From Autumnicola psychrophila (GTDB taxonomy: Bacteria; Bacteroidota; Bacteroidia; Flavobacteriales; Flavobacteriaceae): 64,000 bases of DNA. Both the position numbers and the translations under genes were made by a program. Shown here in pieces: positions 53,849 through 60,854 of this stretch. Positions within the stretch are counted from its first letter, which is position 1. The number at the start of each line of letters is the position of its first letter. The notes under the pieces are model-generated. The model was not told the DNA's origin. It saw nothing but the letters and a program-made list of their open reading frames with translations, and searched no databases. The stretch covers positions 186,001 through 250,000 of the forward strand of contig NZ_JAVRHN010000002.1 in the NCBI RefSeq assembly GCF_031846645.1, read 5' to 3'.

Positions 53849-55951
53849 ATGGGCAAACAAATTAATGTCGCATTAATAGGAAATCCCAATACCGGGAAAA
53901 CCTCTGTCTTTAACCAGCTTACAGGATTAAACCAAAAGGTGGGAAATTACCCCGGTATTACGGTAGAAAAGAAAGAAGGGATATGCAAATTGCCCCGTGG
54001 GTTAAAAGCTCACATTCTTGATCTTCCCGGAACTTACAGCCTTAACGCCTCTTCCCTGGATGAAAATTTGGTAATTGAGCTGTTGCTTAATAAAAATGAC
54101 AAGGATTATCCAGATGTTGCTGTTGTAGTAAGCGATGTTGAAAATCTTAAACGAAACCTGCTCCTCTTTACTCAGATTAAAGATCTGGGCATTCCCACGA
54201 TTCTTGTGGTTAACATGGCAGATCGAATGATTCGCAAAGGTATTTCACTGAATATTGAAATGCTTGAAGAGCGGTTAAAAACTAAAGTTGCTCTGGTAAG
54301 TGCCAGAAAAAATCAGGGGATTGATGAGCTCAAGGAGATGATTATAAATCACAAGCAGATTCCTACAGAGCCTTGCTTAAATGCTTCTATAATTGATCCC
54401 GATTATTTCGATAGACTTCGAAAAGCCTTTCCTAATCAATCTATTTACAAGCTTTGGTTGGTAATTACACAAGATGTTAACTTCGGTAATATAAATAGAA
54501 AGGAACTACATAAATCTACAGATTTTAACACAAAGTCTGAAAGCGACTTAAAACGTCTCCAGCAAAAAGAAACCGTTCTTAGGTATCAGTTTATAAACGG
54601 CACTCTAAAGCAGGCTTTGACTGTAGATTTAAATGCCGCCACAGATTTAAGAGCTAAACTGGACAGGGTGCTAACCCATAAAGTTTGGGGCTATGTGGTT
54701 TTTCTGTCTATCTTAATGCTGATTTTTCAAGCCATTTACAATTGGTCCAGTTACCCCATGGATCTCATAGACGAAGCCTTTGCTTCTCTAAGTGAATTGG
54801 TAAACAATACATTTCCACCAGGAGTCTTTACAGATCTTATGGCAGAAGGTATAATTCCCGGACTTGGGGGAATCATCATTTTTATTCCGCAGATTGCTTT
54901 CCTCTTTCTTTTTATCAGCATTTTAGAAGAGACAGGCTATATGAGCCGCGTGGTTTTCCTAATGGACAGGATTATGCGAAGGTTTGGATTAAGTGGTAAA
55001 AGTGTTGTGCCGCTGGTATCTGGTACTGCCTGCGCTATTCCCGCAGTTATGGCGACTAGGAACATCGAAAATTGGAAAGAACGGCTTATCACCATTCTTG
55101 TGGTTCCCTTTACCACATGTTCTGCAAGGCTGCCGGTTTATCTTATCATTATTGCACTTGTAATTCCGGACAAAACAATATTAGGTTTTAATTATCAGGG
55201 GTTAACTCTAATGTTATTGTACCTGATAGGTTTTGGAACCGCTATTCTTTCGGCATGGATTTTAAACAGCATATTAGATATTAAGAACAAGAGCTATTTT
55301 GTTATCGAAATGCCTAATTATAAGGTACCGATGATAAAGAACATTGCAATTAATGTAGTTGAAAAAACAAAATCTTTTGTGTGGGGCGCCGGTAAAATTA
55401 TACTGGCAATTTCGATAATTCTGTGGGTTTTAGCCAGTTTCGGGCCAGGTGAAGATTTCCATAATGCTGAAGAGATAATAGCTACAAAATATAATTCTGA
55501 AGAAAATATTTCTACAGAAGAATTTCAGGAAGATGTATCGTCGTATAAACTGAAGCATTCCTATATTGGCATTATGGGCCGGGCAATAGAACCGGCGGTC
55601 GCGCCCCTGGGTTATGATTGGAAAATTGGAATAGCGATTATTAGTTCCTTTGCTGCCCGCGAAGTTTTTGTGGGAACTCTGGCCACCATTTACAGTGTAG
55701 GTAGTGACGAGGAAGAAACCATTAAAAACCGAATGGCGGCAGAAACAAATCCTGTGCTTGGAGGACCACTATTTACCTTCGCCAGCGGGATAAGTCTGTT
55801 GCTTTTCTATGCTTTTGCCATGCAGTGTATGAGCACACTCGCAATTGTAAAAAGAGAAACTAACACCTGGAAATGGCCAATATTGCAACTGGTGCTTATG
55901 AGCGCCTTTGCCTATGTGGTTGCTTTGGCTGCTTTTCAGCTTTTAAAATAA
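53849..55951 (+). CDS. feoB: Ferrous iron transporter FeoB
   Basis: The 700-residue protein has an N-terminal G domain with G1 GNPNTGKTS, G2 region GNYPGITVEKK, G3 DLPGTYSL and G4 NMAD. A helical GDI-like region (about 170-275) and membrane core with Gate motifs (SGTACAIPAVMATR, PFTTCSARLPVY) follow. It imports Fe2+ across the inner membrane. It is an operon with feoA upstream and the 50-residue Cys-rich protein downstream. Confidence 0.97.
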   Translation: MGKQINVALIGNPNTGKTSVFNQLTGLNQKVGNYPGITVEKKEGICKLPRGLKAHILDLPGTYSLNASSLDENLVIELLLNKNDKDYPDVAVVVSDVENLKRNLLLFTQIKDLGIPTILVVNMADRMIRKGISLNIEMLEERLKTKVALVSARKNQGIDELKEMIINHKQIPTEPCLNASIIDPDYFDRLRKAFPNQSIYKLWLVITQDVNFGNINRKELHKSTDFNTKSESDLKRLQQKETVLRYQFINGTLKQALTVDLNAATDLRAKLDRVLTHKVWGYVVFLSILMLIFQAIYNWSSYPMDLIDEAFASLSELVNNTFPPGVFTDLMAEGIIPGLGGIIIFIPQIAFLFLFISILEETGYMSRVVFLMDRIMRRFGLSGKSVVPLVSGTACAIPAVMATRNIENWKERLITILVVPFTTCSARLPVYLIIIALVIPDKTILGFNYQGLTLMLLYLIGFGTAILSAWILNSILDIKNKSYFVIEMPNYKVPMIKNIAINVVEKTKSFVWGAGKIILAISIILWVLASFGPGEDFHNAEEIIATKYNSEENISTEEFQEDVSSYKLKHSYIGIMGRAIEPAVAPLGYDWKIGIAIISSFAAREVFVGTLATIYSVGSDEEETIKNRMAAETNPVLGGPLFTFASGISLLLFYAFAMQCMSTLAIVKRETNTWKWPILQLVLMSAFAYVVALAAFQLLK

Positions 55952-55987
55952 TTTGTAAGTAAACAGTAAAATTACGACTCAGTTACT

Positions 55988-56140
55988 ATGGAATTACTAC
56001 AACATATTTTAGTTTTTATCACCTTCGCTATCTCAGTGGGATATATGATTAGCAAATTCATCTGGAAACCGGCTTTTATAACCCGCAGAAAGACTGAAAA
56101 GCAGAAAGCCTGCGGGGTTTCAGGATGCGGCTGTAGCTAA
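55988..56140 (+). CDS. FeoB-associated Cys-rich membrane protein
   Basis: This 50-residue ORF follows feoB by 36 bp. It reads MELLQHILVFITFAISVGYM for the membrane helix, then a basic stretch (FITRRKTEKQK) and a C-terminal ACGVSGCGCS. One N-terminal helix with a cytosolic CxxxxCxC tail is the pattern of the small FeoB-associated proteins found behind feoB in many bacteria, thought to take the place of FeoC. Iron or cluster binding by the cysteines is inferred. Confidence 0.85.
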   Translation: MELLQHILVFITFAISVGYMISKFIWKPAFITRRKTEKQKACGVSGCGCS

Positions 56141-56197
56141 GTTTCTCTGCTTCTCTGAATTGTGTAAATCAAGGTATATGTTATACCCTTAATTGCT

Positions 56198-56668
56198 TTA
56201 TTCCTTAATCGGCCTTGTAAAAGTTACTTCCCGTAAAACAATGCTATCGTTCTTGATTTCATCAACATCAATCATAAAAATAAGGACATCTTGTTTCCAA
56301 CTGTCTTGTTCTTCAAAGGTTTTAGCAACTTTGATGTAGGGGGTTGTCCTGAAAAAACTAATGTCCAAGACCTTTTTTTCATTTAAAAATTCCCTGCTTT
56401 TTTTTAACTTAATCGGGGTCTTACCGTTAAATTTTTTTTGAAGTTCTGGATCTCTGTGAAAATGGCTAAATCGAAATTTGTTATCATAAGGATAAGTATC
56501 TTCTTTTTGCTCAATCAAATAAGAATAAGAGGTCGTGGCTTCTTTTGATAAAGAAAATTGAACCCTTTCCATTTCTTCAAAAGTGTCATTAAATTTAATA
56601 TAAACCGTATCCTTTATCTGGGAATAGGAATTAGAAAAAAAAATAAGGAATATTACTAATATTTTCAT
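56198..56668 (-). CDS. Small secreted protein, second copy in metallopeptidase cassette
   Basis: The 156-residue protein has a signal peptide (MKILVIFLIFFSNSYSQ). The ATG at 56668 was preferred to one 17 codons upstream because it gives that signal and mirrors its paralogue. The C-terminal ~60 residues (FFRTTPYIKVAKTFEE to FTRPIKE) are almost identical to the protein at 57007-57507, while the N-terminal half has diverged. It starts 2 bp after the broken metallopeptidase fragment ends. No known domain is recognised. A periplasmic inhibitor of the neighbouring metallopeptidase is one possibility. Confidence 0.65.
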   Translation of the reverse strand: MKILVIFLIFFSNSYSQIKDTVYIKFNDTFEEMERVQFSLSKEATTSYSYLIEQKEDTYPYDNKFRFSHFHRDPELQKKFNGKTPIKLKKSREFLNEKKVLDISFFRTTPYIKVAKTFEEQDSWKQDVLIFMIDVDEIKNDSIVLREVTFTRPIKE

Positions 56669-56669
56669 T

Positions 56670-57003
56670 TCAATTACAATTTGGTTCTTTTGTAGAATCG
56701 GCCTTAGCCCCTTCTTCATACTTACTTATATCCTCAATGTTATTTTCATAATATTCTTTATCTTTTTCTGTTAATTGAAGTCCTCGATGAGAAATATATT
56801 CATAGAAGTCATTCCAATTCCAATTAGGATGGATCAAGTTCTACATAATTATTTAAAAAAGTACTATCATTTAATTTGGGATGGACCTCGCGTATCGCTT
56901 CCTGCATAATTCCGGTATAATGGTCAGCCATATATTCATGCTGCCATCCCTGCAACTGGCGGTAATCTTCATAGAGGGCTTCAAAGCTGGTGTCGGCAAA
57001 GAT
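56670..57003 (-). pseudogene. Frameshifted C-terminal fragment of the metallopeptidase lipoprotein gene
   Basis: Read on the minus strand, this encodes residues matching 396-499 of the intact protein at 57500-59002 (DTSFEALYEDYRQL, GWQHEYMADHYTGIMQ, then NWNDFYEYISHRGL and EPNCN). It has no start, begins right after the stop of the upstream small gene, and has a stop plus frame change near 56824-56830. The HEAIH zinc motif is missing. The first ~120 bp are nearly identical to the intact gene and the rest is diverged, a mosaic pattern. Confidence 0.85.
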
Positions 57004-57006
57004 TTT

Positions 57007-57507
57007 CTATTCTTTTACCGGGCGAGTAAAACTGACCTGACGCAGGATAATACTATCATTCTTGATTTCATCTGCATCTATCATAAAAATCATCACATCT
57101 TCCTCCCAACTATCCTCTTCCTCAAAAGTCTTTGCTACTTTAATATAAGGGGTCGTCCTGAAAAATTCGATACCCAATAATTTTTTATCTTGCAAAAATG
57201 ATTTGTGCTTTTTTAAAATTATTGGAGGTTTTCCACCAAATTTTTCATAAGTTTTTTGACTCTGATTGGAATGAAAAAATTTGAATCTGGTAGCCCCATA
57301 AGTATCTTCTTCCATTTGCCTTATAAGATAGGCCATTGATTTTTCCAATTTTTCTTCTGGTGAACCAGCTTGAACTCCTTCTGTGAAGTTCGATTTTTCC
57401 ATTTCTTCATATTGATTGTCAAATGCAATATAGACCGTATCATTTTTTTGAGATAACAATAAAAATGGAAAAAAAATCACTAAAAAAGTTAAGAGAATTT
57501 TATTCAT
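57007..57507 (-). CDS. Small secreted protein paired with the metallopeptidase lipoprotein
   Basis: The 166-residue protein has a signal peptide (MNKILLTFLVIFFPFLLLSQ). The longest frame runs back to 57675 through the upstream gene, but the ATG at 57507, overlapping the metallopeptidase stop by 8 bp, gives a proper signal and matches its paralogue at 56198. NDTVYIAFDNQYEEMEK follows the signal, and the C-terminus carries FFRTTPYIKVAKTFEE. No family is recognised. Tight coupling to a putative secreted enzyme suggests a dedicated partner or inhibitor. Confidence 0.65.
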   Translation of the reverse strand: MNKILLTFLVIFFPFLLLSQKNDTVYIAFDNQYEEMEKSNFTEGVQAGSPEEKLEKSMAYLIRQMEEDTYGATRFKFFHSNQSQKTYEKFGGKPPIILKKHKSFLQDKKLLGIEFFRTTPYIKVAKTFEEEDSWEEDVMIFMIDADEIKNDSIILRQVSFTRPVKE

Positions 57508-59002
57508 TGCAGTTAGGTGTTTCTGTGGAGTTACCTTCCGCTCCAGATTCATAAAGATATAGATTATCCGCATTGTCAAGGTACTCATCGCCGGCAGTAG
57601 TGCCGTCCAATCCCCTATAAGACACATATTCATAAAACTTGTCCCAGTTCCATAAGGTATTATCATCATATCCATTTAAGAATCCACTGTCGTTTAAAAG
57701 AGGATGAACTTCCCGTATCGCTGCCTGCATGATCCCGGTATAATGGTCGGCCATATATTCATGCTGCCATCCCTTCAACTGGCGGTAATCTTCATAGAGG
57801 GCTTCAAAGCTGGTGTCGGTTGGAGTTATCCCATTATTAAGATTTTTAACCGCGGCATACAAATTGGCATGTATGGCTTCATGCACCAAGGTTTGTGCCA
57901 GAAAAATGGTGGGGGTATTGGGATCGTTAATATAATCTCTGTCAATATCAATTCGATAAGCTCCCCCTCGCAAAGGTGTCGTACAACCGGAAGCATTTTC
58001 ATTACCGTTGCAATTGAGATCATCAACAACGTTAAATTTAAGATCAAATAATGCGTCTTCACCAAAAAAGTCGACTAAAATTTCTTGAAGAGACTGTTGC
58101 TCTACTAGTCTATTATAAGTACAATTTATTTTATCTACTCTCAAAAATGAGGAATCTATCTTCACTTCAAATGGAGCCTCCTCTTCCCTTGGTAGATTAG
58201 GAGCCGTATGTCCATCTGCAAATTCAAAATCATGTAAACCACCGTCACCACCACCGCTACCATCTCCATAGCCGCTTCCCCCGGGACTTCCTGATCCCGG
58301 ACTGCTGTCCCCAGGACTAAATTCTCCACCGCCACTGGGACCACCAGCACCACCACATTTAATTCTCATCGTGTACGAAGTAGAACAGCTCCAATCAGCA
58401 AAGCTACCTCTCCCACCTATGCTACCTCCGTTTGTACACACAGTTCCCATCTCAGTAAATTCAAACCTACATGATGCTTTGCTTTGGGAGGAATAATCTT
58501 TATTTTCAGGAATGCCCATCTTCATATAGATACTGTTGATTTTCTCCCCCGTAGTTGTATAAAAGGTGACATTTCCGGAAAATTCATCAAAGTTATTCTT
58601 GAATGGCTGCCAATCGTTATCGGGTTCGTATCGGATTACAACTAAATTTTCTTCCTCATTATCTTTAATTAAAACTAAATTGTCAAAATGAATATTTGAG
58701 GATGCTTTATTTTCAATATTTTTTAATAAAAAAGTATAAGTACTTGTTCCATTCTCGTTTATTATTTTTTTTGCGGGGACATCCGTGCTTACACCTCCAA
58801 AAATGTCGGGTCCTTTGGCTCCTTTTTGTCTTATAAGGTGATGAGAATCAAAGTGTTTTTTAATCGAGAAACTTAAATCTTCAAATGCGATTTCCTGGAG
58901 CACATTTTTCTGAGTCTTTTCTTCACTAAAGATTTCAACTTCGTCTTTTTGGCATGATACAATAAATACGGTTAACAATAAAATCAGGTAAAAATTTTTC
59001 AT
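57500..59002 (-). CDS. Lipoprotein with Gly-rich linker and C-terminal HExxH metallopeptidase-like domain
   Basis: The 500-residue lipoprotein (signal LLTVFIVSCQKDE) has an N-terminal beta domain with several cysteines (about 40-215). A Gly/Ser/Pro-rich linker (about 216-256) leads to a C-terminal domain (about 275-500) carrying H374-E-A-I-H378 in TLVHEAIHANLY and a downstream HEYMADHY as a possible third zinc ligand. The N-terminal module and linker are of a kind I associate with flavobacterial lipoproteins that carry varied C-terminal domains. Function is unknown. A surface protease or toxin-like effector is possible, given the paired small secreted gene and the broken tandem copy. Confidence 0.65.
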   Translation of the reverse strand: MKNFYLILLLTVFIVSCQKDEVEIFSEEKTQKNVLQEIAFEDLSFSIKKHFDSHHLIRQKGAKGPDIFGGVSTDVPAKKIINENGTSTYTFLLKNIENKASSNIHFDNLVLIKDNEEENLVVIRYEPDNDWQPFKNNFDEFSGNVTFYTTTGEKINSIYMKMGIPENKDYSSQSKASCRFEFTEMGTVCTNGGSIGGRGSFADWSCSTSYTMRIKCGGAGGPSGGGEFSPGDSSPGSGSPGGSGYGDGSGGGDGGLHDFEFADGHTAPNLPREEEAPFEVKIDSSFLRVDKINCTYNRLVEQQSLQEILVDFFGEDALFDLKFNVVDDLNCNGNENASGCTTPLRGGAYRIDIDRDYINDPNTPTIFLAQTLVHEAIHANLYAAVKNLNNGITPTDTSFEALYEDYRQLKGWQHEYMADHYTGIMQAAIREVHPLLNDSGFLNGYDDNTLWNWDKFYEYVSYRGLDGTTAGDEYLDNADNLYLYESGAEGNSTETPNCNE

Positions 59003-59275
59003 ATTAATAGATTAGATAATTAGAATAATCTACACTTAAAGTAGGGTAGAAAATGTAGTAGAGCTAAAATACTTCATTTATCTTGAGATCTTATCTATTT
59101 TCCCGTACCAATAATACGGTTTTCCCACGTTTTCTTAACTTATATAATGATCTTAAGATTAATGTTTAAAATTTTCATTCCTTAGCCCATATAATCTCCC
59201 ATGCACATAATTGCATATTTACGCGCTGTTCACTCTGTCTAATACAATTAACATATTGAAGTCTGTGACGAAACA

Positions 59276-60097
59276 TTACGCTAAGCCTACATCCAGCGTC
59301 ATCATTACCATAAAACCGCCAATGAAGCCCATAGTAGAAATATCTGTGTAATTTCCCTGTTGTGCTTCCGGCACTACTTCTTCCACAACAACAAAAATCA
59401 TTGCTCCTGCCGCAAAACAAAGCGCATAAGGTAAAATAGGTTCGAAAGTAAGGACCGCCCATGCCCCTAAAACAGCTGCCACGGGTTCTACAATAGCCGA
59501 AAGTTGTCCATAATTAAAACTTTTCCAACGGCTTAGCCCCTGCCCTCTTAAAGGCATGGCCACCGCAAAACCTTCAGGGAAATTCTGAAGTCCAATTCCC
59601 ATTGCCAGCGCCACAGCTCCTCCAATACTTGCACCTTCAAATCCTGCAGCTGCGCCACCAAAAAGTACTCCTACTGCCAGACCTTCCGGAATATTATGTA
59701 AAGTTATAGCCAGGGTTAGAAGAACAGATTTATGCCATTTAGTTTTTACACCTTCCTTTTCATCCATCTTAAAATTTACATGCAAGTGCGGCAACACTTT
59801 ATCCAATCCAAAAATAAACAAGGCACCCAGTCCGAAGCCTACAACTGCAGGAACAACTTTGGCAAAACCTTCGCCGGGACTCATTTCTATCCCGGGAGCA
59901 AGCAGGCTCCAGAAACTCGCTGCAACCATTACACCACCAGTAAATCCTAGCATACCATCAAATACTTTTCTATTCATTTCCTTAAACATAAAAACCAGGG
60001 AGGCTCCCAAAGCAGTAAGTCCCCATGTAAAGAATGTCGCTAAAAAAGCCGCCAATACAGGATCCAATTGTTCAAAGTAGGTAATTATTTGTTCCAT
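59276..60097 (-). CDS. ZIP-family divalent metal transporter
   Basis: The 273-residue protein has eight predicted membrane helices. The metal-site helices read LTLAITLHNIPEGLAVGVLFGG and IGLQNFPEGFAVAMPLRGQG, as in bacterial ZIP proteins (ZupT/GufA type) that import zinc, iron or manganese. A His/Asp-poor loop (about 95-118, DKVLPHLHVNFKMDEKEG) separates helices 3 and 4. It starts 1 bp after the DtxR/MntR repressor gene stop, so its supply function and regulator share a transcript. Confidence 0.9.
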   Translation of the reverse strand: MEQIITYFEQLDPVLAAFLATFFTWGLTALGASLVFMFKEMNRKVFDGMLGFTGGVMVAASFWSLLAPGIEMSPGEGFAKVVPAVVGFGLGALFIFGLDKVLPHLHVNFKMDEKEGVKTKWHKSVLLTLAITLHNIPEGLAVGVLFGGAAAGFEGASIGGAVALAMGIGLQNFPEGFAVAMPLRGQGLSRWKSFNYGQLSAIVEPVAAVLGAWAVLTFEPILPYALCFAAGAMIFVVVEEVVPEAQQGNYTDISTMGFIGGFMVMMTLDVGLA

Positions 60098-60098
60098 T

Positions 60099-60755
60099 CT
60101 AATATGTTTTTATATAAAGGTTATTAGAGACCACCTGGGAAATTCGCAGTTCATTATTTTCGATGGAAATGAGCATAGACCCATCAAATGTCTCCTTTTC
60201 CAAAACTTTTATTTCTTTTCCCAGAGCAATGTTATTTTTATCGAGAAAGCGCAAAAAATCTACTGAAGAGTCTTTTACACCCACACAAATTCCTGTTTTA
60301 CTTTTTTCCAGTTCTGCGAGCAGTATTTTATTAGATACCGCAAAGTTGCCCTGGGCATCGGGAATAGGATCACCGTGGGGATCACGTTTGGGAAATCCTA
60401 AAAATTTATCCAGCTGACTGATAAGTTTTTCAGATTTTATGTGCTCCAGCTGCTCTGCAATATCATGTACCTCATCCCACTGGAAATCTAGTTTTTCCAC
60501 CAGGAAATACTCCCATAAGCGATGTTTCCTGATCACCTCTATAGCGGTTTTTCTTCCTAATTCACTCAATTTGACACCCTGATATTTGCGGTAATTGACC
60601 AGTTTCTTTCCTGAAAGCTTTTTGATCATATCTGTCACAGAAGATGCCTTTGTTTCCATCTCTTCTGCCAGAGCATTTGTACTTACTCCTGATTTGTAGG
60701 AGCGCTCCAGATGGAAAATAGCTTTTAAGTAATTTTCTTCAGAAAGGCTAAACAT
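60099..60755 (-). CDS. DtxR/MntR-family metal-dependent repressor
   Basis: The 218-residue protein has an N-terminal winged helix (about 1-70, SEENYLKAIFHL, TNALAEEMETKASSVTDMIKKLS), a metal-binding dimerisation domain (about 71-140, HRLWEYFLVEKLDFQWDEVHDIAEQLEH) and a C-terminal FeoA/SH3-like domain (about 150-218). Metal ligands in the RHRLWE and AEQLEH region are present. Manganese or iron could be the co-repressor. It is encoded with a ZIP transporter and divergently from a TonB receptor, and a perfect palindrome sits between them. Confidence 0.9.
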   Translation of the reverse strand: MFSLSEENYLKAIFHLERSYKSGVSTNALAEEMETKASSVTDMIKKLSGKKLVNYRKYQGVKLSELGRKTAIEVIRKHRLWEYFLVEKLDFQWDEVHDIAEQLEHIKSEKLISQLDKFLGFPKRDPHGDPIPDAQGNFAVSNKILLAELEKSKTGICVGVKDSSVDFLRFLDKNNIALGKEIKVLEKETFDGSMLISIENNELRISQVVSNNLYIKTY

Positions 60756-60774
60756 AATAAATATTTACGTAATC

Positions 60775-60782
60775 CAAAACTA
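60775..60782 (-). promoter_or_regulatory. Candidate -7 promoter element for the dtxR-ZIP operon
   Basis: The minus strand reads TAGTTTTG (TAnnTTTG), 20 bp before the repressor ATG at 60755. Confidence 0.45.
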
Positions 60783-60807
60783 CATTTTTAAAATATAAAA
60801 ACCTATT

Positions 60808-60823
60808 TTTAGACAAGTCTAAA
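60808..60823. promoter_or_regulatory. Perfect palindromic DtxR/MntR-type operator
   Basis: TTTAGACAAGTCTAAA is a perfect 7-2-7 palindrome in the divergent promoter region. It ends 9 bp before the TonB-receptor -7 element and 25 bp upstream of the repressor's own -7 element, so binding could silence the receptor and autoregulate the repressor-transporter operon. Its form and place match DtxR-family operators. Binding is inferred. Confidence 0.65.
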
Positions 60824-60832
60824 TTTAATTAA

Positions 60833-60840
60833 TATATTTG
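60833..60840 (+). promoter_or_regulatory. Candidate -7 promoter element for the TonB receptor gene
   Basis: TATATTTG, 14 bp before the ATG at 60855, matches TAnnTTTG. The palindrome at 60808 lies across its spacer/-33 region. Confidence 0.5.
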
Positions 60841-60854
60841 TCAAAATTCTAGAA

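Noticed and set aside
56881..58051. Plus-strand ORFs at 56881-57180 and 57704-58051 with similar proteins, looking like a paralogous pair
   Set aside because: Both are antisense to the duplicated metallopeptidase C-terminus. Their likeness is a by-product of the duplication on the minus strand, whose proteins have signals, linker and zinc motif.
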